A stretch of 64,000 bases of DNA, taken from Microcella alkalica (GTDB lineage: Bacteria; Actinomycetota; Actinomycetes; Actinomycetales; Microbacteriaceae). A model generated the notes under the pieces. It was not told where the DNA came from, made no database searches, and saw only the letters and a list, made by a program, of their open reading frames with translations. The translations under genes were made by a program, and so were the position numbers. This document shows, in pieces, positions 31,121 through 38,324 of the stretch; position 1 is the stretch's first letter, and every line of letters starts with the position of its first letter. The stretch spans positions 186,001 to 250,000 of the forward strand of contig NZ_JABUKC010000001.1 in the NCBI RefSeq assembly GCF_014595885.1. The letters are read 5' to 3'.

Positions 31121-31160
31121 CGGAAGGAGTCGGGCGACCTCGGTCGCCCGACTCCTTCCG
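31121..31160 (+). terminator. Terminator closing the type VII-like locus
   Basis: A perfect 18-bp stem (31121-31138 with 31143-31160) with loop CTCG, 15 nt after the stop of the 95-aa gene. This is the strongest hairpin in the window. Confidence 0.9.
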
Positions 31161-31187
31161 CGTCTGGGGCCTCTGGCGGAGGCGATC

Positions 31188-31208
31188 GATGTTCGACGAG
31201 CGAACATC
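31188..31208. promoter_or_regulatory. Palindrome upstream of the first prepilin gene
   Basis: GATGTTCG (31188-31195) and CGAACATC (31201-31208) form a perfect 8-bp inverted repeat around ACGAG, about 85 nt before the prepilin start. A similar half-conserved copy, GATGTTCG-N5-CGAA, lies at 12195-12211 near glbN. It resembles a dimeric regulator site; it is not an SOS box because the half-sites are in the reverse order. Confidence 0.4.
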
Positions 31209-31293
31209 TCTCGCCGTCCGCCCCCATCCGGGGACTGCTGGGCGCGGAGTGAAACCGGTTCACTCGAGGTACCTCGACCCGGAGGCCCCGATC

Positions 31294-31773
31294 ATGCCCG
31301 AGCTCCTCATCCGCGACCGCGCCACCCTGCGCGCGCCCGTCGCCCTCCAGCCCGCACCGGGCGCGCAGGCCCCCGCGCGCCCGGTGCGCGACCCTGGCTT
31401 CACGCTCATCGAGCTGCTCGTCGTCGTCGCGATCATCGGCATCCTCGCGGCGATCGCCATCCCGGTCTTCCTCATCTACCAGGAGGGGGCCCGCGGCAGC
31501 GCCGTCGAAGCCGCCCTCGTCACGGCGAAGACGAAGATCGTCGCCGCGGTCGTCGAGGGCGATGGCGCCGAGCCGAGCGCTGCCGACATGACCGAGATCC
31601 TCGAGGGCGACGGCGACCCCGCGATCGACGTGCAGCACTTCGGCGACGTCGACGGGTGGTGCCTCGAGGGCACGCACACGCAGGCCAGCGGTACGTGGGC
31701 CGTCGACGGCACAGGTGGCGTCGTCGCGGGCGCCGGATGCTCGCCCGCGGGTGCCCTGATCCCACCCGCCTGA
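31294..31773 (+). CDS. Type IV prepilin-like protein with long leader
   Basis: The protein is 159 aa with a clear class III signal: DPG|FTLIELLVVVAIIGIL, cleaved by prepilin peptidase after Gly35, with Glu5 of the mature form conserved. The 35-residue leader is Ala/Pro/Arg-rich and unusually long for a type IV pilin. The C-terminal domain has two cysteines (WCLEG, GAGCSPAG) that could form a disulfide. ATG 31294 follows GGAGG. It is the first gene of the pilus locus, probably a minor pilin. Confidence 0.87.
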   Translation: MPELLIRDRATLRAPVALQPAPGAQAPARPVRDPGFTLIELLVVVAIIGILAAIAIPVFLIYQEGARGSAVEAALVTAKTKIVAAVVEGDGAEPSAADMTEILEGDGDPAIDVQHFGDVDGWCLEGTHTQASGTWAVDGTGGVVAGAGCSPAGALIPPA

Positions 31774-31853
31774 CCGCCCCGGGCATCCCCTGTTGCTCGT
31801 GGGGATGGAGTGACGGGAGTGCTCCTCCCGAACGGGGGACTACTGGCCCCGTG

Positions 31854-31880
31854 CCCCGCTGACGTACCGTCACTGCGGGG
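31854..31880 (+). other. Hairpin in the pilB leader
   Basis: CCCCGC (31854-31859) pairs with GCGGGG (31875-31880), and inner TGACG (31860-31864) pairs with CGTCA (31868-31872) with loop TAC; a 2-nt bulge separates the parts. The RNA would be folded about 50 nt upstream of the pilB start. Role unknown; it may protect or attenuate the message. Confidence 0.4.
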
Positions 31881-31931
31881 GGCGGCAGCGTCATTGGCGT
31901 CCCCACGATCGTGCAGGAGGGGGAGCCGACG

Positions 31932-33665
31932 GTGCCGTCATTGACCGAGGTGCTGATCATCCGCGGCATCATGCCCATCGAGACGCTCGACGTTATGAGC
32001 GATGATCCGCTGGCCGAGGCGCACATCATCCAGATGTTCATGGACGAGGGGCGCGTGACCCCCGGCCAGATCGCCTCCGCGCGCGCCGAGGTCATGGGCC
32101 TGTCGTTCGTCGAGCTCAGCGAGTACCCCATCGACCGCACGGCCGTCGCGCTCGTGCCGGCCACCCTCTGTCGCCGCCACAAGGTGCTGCCCATCCACAT
32201 CGCCGGCGAGATGCTCACCCTCGCGATGGTCAACCCCGACGACGTCTTCGCCCTCGACGACGTGCGCGCCGCCACCCGCATGCGCATCGTGCCGATCGTG
32301 GCGGAGGAGAGCGACCTCATGGAGGCGGTGGAGAAGTTCCACCGCGCCGACAGCGAGCTCAACGAGCTGTCGACCGTGCTCGAGGAGGAGAACAAGCCGG
32401 AGGACCTCACGGCGGTCGCGATGCGCGACGCCGACGCCGACGATGCGCCGATCGTGCGCTTCGTGAACCTCATCATCGGCCAGGCCATTCAGGACAGTGC
32501 CTCGGACATCCACATCGAACCGGGCGAGCACGAGCTGCGTGTGCGATACCGCATCGACGGCGTGCTGCACGAGATGCAGGCCGCGCCCCGCTCGGTCACC
32601 AACGGCGTCATCTCGCGCCTGAAGATCATGAGCGACATCGACATCGCCGAGCGCCGCAAGCCGCAGGATGGCCGCATGTCGGTCAGCCACGGCGGCCGCC
32701 AGATCGACCTCCGCGTCGCGACCCTGCCGACGGTGTACGGCGAGAAGGTCGTCATGCGCATCCTCGACAACAACGCCACGCGCCGCGACATGAGCGAGCT
32801 GCAGCTGCTCGACCACAACTTCGAGGTGTTCAAGAACTCGTACACGAAGCCGTACGGCATGATCCTCGTCACGGGCCCGACCGGCTCGGGCAAGTCGACG
32901 ACCCTCTACACGACGCTGCACGCCGTCGCGAAGCCCGAGATCAACGTCATCACGGTCGAAGACCCGGTCGAGTACCGCATGGCCGGCATCAACCAGGTGC
33001 AGGTCAACCCGAAGGCGGGCCTGACCTTCGCGAGCGCGCTGCGCAGCATCCTGCGCTCCGACCCCGACGTCGTGCTGCTCGGTGAGATCCGCGACAAGGA
33101 GACCGCGCAGATCGCCATCGAGGCCTCGCTCACGGGTCACCTCGTGCTCTCGACGCTGCACACGAACGACGCTCCGAGCGCGATCACGCGACTCATCGAG
33201 ATGGACATCGAGCCGTTCCTCGTCGGCTCGGCGCTCGACTGCGTCGTCGCCCAGCGTCTCGCGCGCCGCCTCTGCGACCGCTGCAAGGCGCCGTACCAGG
33301 GCGACACCGAGCAGATGGCGTTCGGCGTGAGCCTCGCGCAGGCCTTCGGCGAATCGGGGATGTCCGCCCCCGGCGCCGAGGAGCGCGTGCCCGGCACCGA
33401 CCTCGCCTTCGCCTCCGGGCCCACGCTCTACAAGCCGGTCGGCTGCTCGGCCTGCTCGAACACCGGCTACCGCGGCCGCCTCGCCCTGCACGAGGTCATG
33501 GCCGTCACCGAGGAGATCGAGCGGCTCGCCGTCGCCCGCGCCTCGGCCGCCGAGATCCAGAAGGTGGCGCTGTCGCAGGGCATGCGCACCCTCCGCCAGG
33601 ACGGATGGGAGAAGGCCAAGCTCGGCCTCACCTCCGTCGACGAGATCATGCGCGTCGTCGCGTGA
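31932..33665 (+). CDS. pilB: Type IV pilus assembly ATPase PilB
   Basis: The protein is 577 aa with the N-terminal MshEN-like region, then the AAA core: Walker A VTGPTGSGKSTTLY, Asp box TVEDPVEY, Walker B LLGEIRDKETA, His box LVLSTLHTND and the C-terminal tetracysteine zinc site (CDRC, CSAC). It powers pilus extension at the membrane. GTG 31932 is preferred over GTG 31911 because AGGAGGG lies at 31914-31920, 11 nt before. It is followed by pilT and pilC. Confidence 0.96.
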   Translation: MPSLTEVLIIRGIMPIETLDVMSDDPLAEAHIIQMFMDEGRVTPGQIASARAEVMGLSFVELSEYPIDRTAVALVPATLCRRHKVLPIHIAGEMLTLAMVNPDDVFALDDVRAATRMRIVPIVAEESDLMEAVEKFHRADSELNELSTVLEEENKPEDLTAVAMRDADADDAPIVRFVNLIIGQAIQDSASDIHIEPGEHELRVRYRIDGVLHEMQAAPRSVTNGVISRLKIMSDIDIAERRKPQDGRMSVSHGGRQIDLRVATLPTVYGEKVVMRILDNNATRRDMSELQLLDHNFEVFKNSYTKPYGMILVTGPTGSGKSTTLYTTLHAVAKPEINVITVEDPVEYRMAGINQVQVNPKAGLTFASALRSILRSDPDVVLLGEIRDKETAQIAIEASLTGHLVLSTLHTNDAPSAITRLIEMDIEPFLVGSALDCVVAQRLARRLCDRCKAPYQGDTEQMAFGVSLAQAFGESGMSAPGAEERVPGTDLAFASGPTLYKPVGCSACSNTGYRGRLALHEVMAVTEEIERLAVARASAAEIQKVALSQGMRTLRQDGWEKAKLGLTSVDEIMRVVA

Positions 33666-33704
33666 TGACCGCCCGACGACCCGACGCGCCGTGAGGAGCA
33701 CCCC

Positions 33705-35417
33705 ATGACCGACAGCCCGATGCACGACATCCCGATGGAGCCCGGCGAGGACGACCTGGCGTTCCTGCGCCGCGTCGCCGCGTCGATGCCGGTGCCGCCG
33801 GCTGCTCCGGCTGCCGCGCCGCCCGTCGCGCCGCCGGCCGCGGCCCCTGACTGGGATGCCCTGGCCGCCGCCGCGGGAGCCGCACCCTCCCCGGCCCCCG
33901 TGGCCGCGCCGAGCGCCGCCGACATCGTCGCCTCCGCCAGCGCGCTGCCGCTCAACGTGCCCGCGTCGGCCCCGCCGACGATGCCGCCGCCCGGGGCTCC
34001 CGTCGCGGGTGCGGCGTTCGACGCGCCGCCGCCGGCCGCTGCCTCGAGCCTGCCCGCGCCCCCGCCCGTCGGGGCAGCGCCGCTCTCGGCTCCGCCGCCT
34101 GTCGGTGCGGCCCCGCTCAGCGCGGCCCCGCCGGCCGGGGCGCCGGTGGTCGCGCCTCCGCCATTCGCGGGCGCAGCATCCGCCGCCGCGTCGGTCGAGC
34201 CGGTCGTGCCGCTGCCTCCGGCGTCGGCGCGCAGCGATCGCAGCGCCGTCGAGTGGGAGCAGCCGACGACGGTGCGCCACGGCGACCCGAAGGGCGACCC
34301 CGAGCTGCTGGCGTGCCTGCACGAGCTCGTCGCGACGCGCGGCTCCGACCTGCACGTGTCGAAGAACGCGCCGCCCATGGTGCGCATCGACGGCACGCTG
34401 CGGCCGGTGCAGGCGACCGGCATCTGGGATGCCGACCGCGTCGCGCGCGCCCTCTACTCGATCGTGACGCCCGCGCAGCTGGCGCAGTTCGAGGAGAAGC
34501 AGGAGCTCGACTTCGCGTTCCCACTCACTGAGCAGTCGCGCTTCCGCGTCAACTTCTACCGCCAGCGCGGCACGATCGGGGCGGCCTTCCGACTCATCCC
34601 GACCGAGATCAAGAAGCTCGACCAGCTCGGCGTGCCCGAGGTCGTCGGCCGCTTCTCGACCCTGCCGCGCGGCCTCGTGCTCGTCACCGGCCCGACCGGA
34701 TCGGGCAAGTCGACGACGCTCGCCGCCCTCATCGACCTCGTCAACGAGACCCGGGCCGACCACATCATGACGGTCGAGGACCCGATCGAGTTCGTGCACA
34801 AGAACAAGAAGTCGCTCGTCAACCAGCGCGAGGTCGGCGCCGACACGCACTCGTTCCAGAACGCCCTCAAGCACGTGCTGCGGCAGGACCCTGACGTGAT
34901 CCTCATCGGCGAGCTGCGCGACCTCGAGACCATCTCGACCGCGCTGACCGCCGCCGAGACCGGTCACCTCGTCTTCGCGACGCTGCATACGCAGGATGCC
35001 GGGCAGACGATCGACCGCATCATCGACGTCTTCCCGCCCTTCCAGCAGGGGCAGGTGCGGCAGCAGCTCGCCGCGACCCTCCAGGGCGTCGTCTGCCAGA
35101 CCCTCGTCAAGAAGGCGAGCGGGCAGGGCCGAGCGGTCGCGACGGAGGTGCTCGTCGCGACGCCCGCCATCGCGAACCTCATCCGCGAGGGCAAGACCTA
35201 CCAGATCGGCTCGGCCATGCAGGCCGGCCGCGGGCAGGGCATGCACACGATGGATCAGCACCTCGCCGAGCTCGTGAACGCGGGCACCATCACCATCGGG
35301 GCGGCGCGCGAGAAGGCGCACGACCACGACACGCTGCAGCGCCTCGTCACCCGGCAGGACGGCGCGGCGTTCGACCCGGCCGCCGACTTCGAGCGCATGA
35401 ACGCGGGAGGCAACTGA
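33705..35417 (+). CDS. pilT: Type IV pilus retraction ATPase PilT with long Ala/Pro-rich N-terminus
   Basis: The protein is 570 aa, against about 345-370 for typical PilT. About 190 residues at the N-terminus are low-complexity Ala/Pro-rich. The remainder is a full PilT: Walker A VTGPTGSGKSTTLAAL, Asp box TVEDPIEFVH, Walker B LIGELRDLETI, His box LVFATLHTQDAGQTIDRI. The ATPase disassembles the pilus for twitching or DNA uptake. Overlap of 1 nt with pilC. Whether the linker tethers it to another protein is unknown. Confidence 0.94.
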   Translation: MTDSPMHDIPMEPGEDDLAFLRRVAASMPVPPAAPAAAPPVAPPAAAPDWDALAAAAGAAPSPAPVAAPSAADIVASASALPLNVPASAPPTMPPPGAPVAGAAFDAPPPAAASSLPAPPPVGAAPLSAPPPVGAAPLSAAPPAGAPVVAPPPFAGAASAAASVEPVVPLPPASARSDRSAVEWEQPTTVRHGDPKGDPELLACLHELVATRGSDLHVSKNAPPMVRIDGTLRPVQATGIWDADRVARALYSIVTPAQLAQFEEKQELDFAFPLTEQSRFRVNFYRQRGTIGAAFRLIPTEIKKLDQLGVPEVVGRFSTLPRGLVLVTGPTGSGKSTTLAALIDLVNETRADHIMTVEDPIEFVHKNKKSLVNQREVGADTHSFQNALKHVLRQDPDVILIGELRDLETISTALTAAETGHLVFATLHTQDAGQTIDRIIDVFPPFQQGQVRQQLAATLQGVVCQTLVKKASGQGRAVATEVLVATPAIANLIREGKTYQIGSAMQAGRGQGMHTMDQHLAELVNAGTITIGAAREKAHDHDTLQRLVTRQDGAAFDPAADFERMNAGGN

Positions 35418-36646
35418 TGAGCATGACCGTCTCCACCTTCACCTACCGGGGGAAGGACGCTGCGGGCAAGAAGGTCAGCGGCACCGTCGACGGAGCGTCG
35501 GAGGCGGCTGCGACGATGCGCCTGCGCTCGATGGGCATCCAGCCCGAGAGCATTCGCGCCGCCGGCACGGGCCTCAACAAGGAGATCAACCTCGGCGGGT
35601 TATTCCAGAAGAAGGTCGGGCTGAAGGATCTCGCCGTCATGAGCCGGCAGCTCGCGACCATGATCTCGTCGGGCCTGGCGCTCATGCGGGCGCTGTCGAT
35701 CCTCGCCGAGCAGAGCGAGAACCCGAAGCTGCGCGAGACCATCGACCAGGTGCGGAAGGACGTCGAGAGCGGCCTGTCGCTCAGCGACGCGATCGCCAAG
35801 CACGAGCTCATCTTCCCGCCGCTGTTCATCAACCTCGTGCGGGCGGGTGAGACGGGCGGCTTCCTGGAGGACTCGCTCAAGTCGGTCGCCGAGAACTACG
35901 AGAAGGAGGTGAAGCTGCGCGGCACGATCAAGTCGGCGCTCACCTACCCGGTCGTCGTGCTCATCATGGCGATCCTCGGCATGATCGGCATGATCGTGTT
36001 CATCGTGCCGGTCTTCAAGAACATGTTCGAGGGGCTCGGGGGCGAGTTGCCGCTCCCGACGCAGTTCCTGGTCGTCCTGTCGGAGTCGGCGGTCTTCTGG
36101 TTGCCGGTCCTCATCATCGGGATCATCGTCTTCACGGTGTGGTGGGGCCGCAACAAGCACAGACCCGAGGTCCGCAACGTCGTCGATCCCCTGAAGCTCA
36201 GGGCGCCCGTCTTCGGCGAGCTCGCCAAGAAGATCGCGATCGCCCGGTTCACCCGGAACTTCGGGACGATGATGAAGTCCGGCGTGCCCATCCTGCAGGC
36301 GCTCTCGATCGTCGGTGCGACCTCCGGCAACTACGTCATCGAGAAAGCCCTCGTCAACGTGCAGGAGAGCGTCAGGCAGGGCAAGAGCATCGCGGCCCCG
36401 CTGTCCGACGAGCCAGTGTTCCCCTCGATGGTGACGCAGATGATCGCGGTGGGTGAGGACTCGGGCTCGCTCGAGTCGATGCTCGAGAAGGTCAGCGACT
36501 TCTACGACGCCGAGGTCGAGTCGACGACCGAGCAGCTCACCGCGCTCATTGAGCCGCTCATGATCGCCTTCATGGGCGTCCTGCTCGGCGGCATGATCGT
36601 CGCGCTCTACCTGCCCGTCTTCAACATCTTCACACTCATCAACTGA
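35417..36646 (+). CDS. pilC: Type IV pilus inner-membrane platform protein PilC
   Basis: The protein is 409 aa with the type II secretion F-domain repeats (LAVMSRQLATMISSGLALMRAL and FTRNFGTMMKSGVPILQAL) and hydrophobic segments (about 175-200, 212-235 and the C-terminal 378-402). PilC is the membrane platform on which PilB and PilT act. ATG 35417 overlaps the pilT stop and follows GGAGG at 7 nt. Family length and topology are normal. Confidence 0.96.
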   Translation: MSMTVSTFTYRGKDAAGKKVSGTVDGASEAAATMRLRSMGIQPESIRAAGTGLNKEINLGGLFQKKVGLKDLAVMSRQLATMISSGLALMRALSILAEQSENPKLRETIDQVRKDVESGLSLSDAIAKHELIFPPLFINLVRAGETGGFLEDSLKSVAENYEKEVKLRGTIKSALTYPVVVLIMAILGMIGMIVFIVPVFKNMFEGLGGELPLPTQFLVVLSESAVFWLPVLIIGIIVFTVWWGRNKHRPEVRNVVDPLKLRAPVFGELAKKIAIARFTRNFGTMMKSGVPILQALSIVGATSGNYVIEKALVNVQESVRQGKSIAAPLSDEPVFPSMVTQMIAVGEDSGSLESMLEKVSDFYDAEVESTTEQLTALIEPLMIAFMGVLLGGMIVALYLPVFNIFTLIN

Positions 36647-36812
36647 GTCGTCAGGACGGTCTGTCCTCACAAATGCCGACCCCCGCTCGGGTCACCCCCC
36701 TACTGGGGAATGGGCACTGAGGCGGGGAAAGGCGAGAGTTTCACCAAGGGGGGCAGTTTCTCTGGGGGCCCACCTGCTCAATCAGTTCACCTGAACAGGA
36801 ATGGAAGAAACC
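36647..36812 (+). promoter_or_regulatory. Upstream region of the major pilin gene
   Basis: A 166-nt gap. It contains CCTACTGGGGA (36699-36709), similar to blocks upstream of the first prepilin (GGGGACTGCTGG, 31230-31241) and pilB (GGGGACTACTGG, 31835-31846), and the small palindrome GTTCACCTGAAC (36785-36796) near the ATG. A separate pilA promoter is expected because the major pilin is needed in excess; a -10/-35 pair cannot be fixed by eye. Confidence 0.4.
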
Positions 36813-37220
36813 ATGATCAAGCTTCACGACAAGCTCGCGGAGATCCGCGCAGCGCGCGAAGAGGGCGAGAAGGGCTTCACGCTCATCGAGCTCCTCGTCG
36901 TCGTCATCATCATCGGCATCCTCGCCGCGATCGCCATCCCGGTGTTCCTCGGCCAGCAGGAGCAGGCGCGCCTCAGCGCCGTCGAGTCGGCGCTCACCAA
37001 CGCCAAGACCGAAATCGTCGCGCTGCTCGTTGCCGACGCTGACGGCGCTCTCGCCTCCGCGGACATCGCGCCCGTGCTCACGAAGTACTCGACGGACGGC
37101 GTCACCCTCACCGAGGGCTCCCTGACCGCGACGACCTTCTGCATCGACGGTGCCCACGACGGGTCGACCGCAGTTCGCTCCGTGAGCGACTCCGGCGGCG
37201 TGAAGGACACCAGCTGCTAG
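36813..37220 (+). CDS. pilA: Major type IV pilin
   Basis: The protein is 135 aa from ATG 36813 (a second ATG at 36801 would add four residues). The leader ends GEKG|FTLIELLVVVIIIGILAAIAIPVFL, with Gly-1 and Glu5 conserved and a 21-residue leader. The C-terminal region has two cysteines (TFCIDG and the terminal DTSC), the standard disulfide layout. The separate upstream region and downstream hairpin suggest it is the main subunit. Compared with the pilin at 31294 it has a short polar leader. Confidence 0.93.
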   Translation: MIKLHDKLAEIRAAREEGEKGFTLIELLVVVIIIGILAAIAIPVFLGQQEQARLSAVESALTNAKTEIVALLVADADGALASADIAPVLTKYSTDGVTLTEGSLTATTFCIDGAHDGSTAVRSVSDSGGVKDTSC

Positions 37221-37239
37221 TCGACTAAAACGACTCGCC

Positions 37240-37269
37240 GTGGGGCGCCGGGGACACCCGGTGCCCCAC
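37240..37269 (+). terminator. Hairpin between the major pilin and minor pilin genes
   Basis: A 13-bp stem (37240-37252 with 37257-37269, one G-T wobble) and loop GACA lie 19 nt after the major pilin stop. It could be a partial terminator, or could stabilise the pilA message, and would lower expression of the minor pilins downstream. Confidence 0.65.
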
Positions 37270-37323
37270 GATCGATTCTCGAGACAGACGATCCGGACGA
37301 TCTGGCAGAAAGGGGGGGCGGCT

Positions 37324-37749
37324 GTGAGGGTCCGCAATTGCAGGTTCGCGTCTGACGAAGACGCCGGCTTCGGCCTCGTCGAGATCGTCGTATCGATGTT
37401 CCTTCTCGCTTTGCTCGCCGTCGCCTTCCTGCCGCTCCTCATCGAGTCGCTGCGCGTCACTGTGGTGAACGCCAAGGTCGCCACCGCGACGCAGATCCTG
37501 AACGAGCAGCTTGACGCCATCGCGCTCCTGCCGCGTACGTGCGCCGCCTTCAACGCCTACGAGAGTGCCACCATCCCGACCGTGACCGATAGTCGCGGCA
37601 CCGTCTACCAGGCAGCCCGAGATGTCACCGGTTGTACGCCGGCCTCCTACCCCGCCGCAGTGACGATCACCCTCACGGTGTCCGTCGTCGGGGAGCCGTC
37701 CATCGGTTCGCGCGCGGTCACCCGCGCTGTGGTCGAGAGCCTCAACTGA
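37324..37749 (+). CDS. Minor pilin, PilV-like (GspI/PilV class)
   Basis: A 141-aa prepilin with leader ending DEDAG|FGLVEIVVSMFLLALLAVAFLPLL (cleavage after residue 15, Glu5 present). The C-terminal domain is small with two cysteines (RTCAAF, TGCTPAS). GTG 37324 follows an AAAGGGGGGG purine run. The gene ends TGATG with the next, so they are translationally linked. Minor pilins of this sort initiate pilus assembly. Confidence 0.87.
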   Translation: MRVRNCRFASDEDAGFGLVEIVVSMFLLALLAVAFLPLLIESLRVTVVNAKVATATQILNEQLDAIALLPRTCAAFNAYESATIPTVTDSRGTVYQAARDVTGCTPASYPAAVTITLTVSVVGEPSIGSRAVTRAVVESLN

Positions 37750-38324
37750 TGCGCCGGTCCGAACGTCGCGATGACAGCGGCATCACTCTCGTCGAGCTGC
37801 TGATCTACATCATGCTCGCGGTCGTCGTGCTCACGATCGTCGGGTCGATACTCATCAACTCCTTCCGTGCCCAGGCGCAGGTGCGCGACGGCGCTGAGTC
37901 CGCCAGCACCGCACAGCTCATCGCCGAGTCGGTCGGCCAAGGCGTCCGCAACGCGAGCGCACTGGAGGTCACCACTCCGAGCGCGGGAACCACCATGCTC
38001 CGAACCAGGTCCGTCGACGGATCGGCGAGCGGCACGTGGTACTGCCAGGCCTGGGTCTGGTCAGGAGGCGAGCTCCGCACCTCGCGCTCCTCGACCGCGA
38101 TCGCGGCGCCCGACGCCGCGACACTGAGCACCTGGACGCTCCTCGCGTCTGGTGTGGCCGCCGTCGGCTCGACCCCCATCTTCTCCGTCGGCACCGACGA
38201 GCGCTCCCTCGACCTGTCGCTCACCGTCGCGAACGGCGAGACTGTTCCCATTCTCATCGACTCGGTGATGGTTGCTCAGCAACCCATACCCGCCACCGGA
38301 AAGGTGACCGCGCCATGCTTCTGA
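37749..38324 (+). CDS. Minor pilin, PilW/PilJ-like
   Basis: The protein is 191 aa with an atypical prepilin start: DDSG|ITLVELLIYIMLAVVVLTIVGSILI, so position +1 is Ile rather than Phe while Glu5 is kept. The globular part is rich in Ser/Thr with cysteines (TWYCQA and the C-terminal CF). ATG 37749 overlaps the previous stop by 1 nt, and the gene runs 10 nt into the next one, making a three-gene minor-pilin block. Confidence 0.83.
   Translation: MRRSERRDDSGITLVELLIYIMLAVVVLTIVGSILINSFRAQAQVRDGAESASTAQLIAESVGQGVRNASALEVTTPSAGTTMLRTRSVDGSASGTWYCQAWVWSGGELRTSRSSTAIAAPDAATLSTWTLLASGVAAVGSTPIFSVGTDERSLDLSLTVANGETVPILIDSVMVAQQPIPATGKVTAPCF

Noticed and set aside
21297-31200. Genomic island or prophage boundaries around the secretion-like locus
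   Set aside because: No integrase, transposase, tRNA or flanking direct repeats were seen, and base composition does not visibly change.
31188-31208. LexA/SOS box upstream of the first prepilin
   Set aside because: The half-sites are GTTCG...CGAAC, the reverse of the GAAC...GTTC order of actinobacterial SOS boxes.
31938-35327. Long minus-strand open frame opposite pilB and pilT
   Set aside because: Same GC-bias artefact; the plus strand encodes clear ATPases with all motifs.
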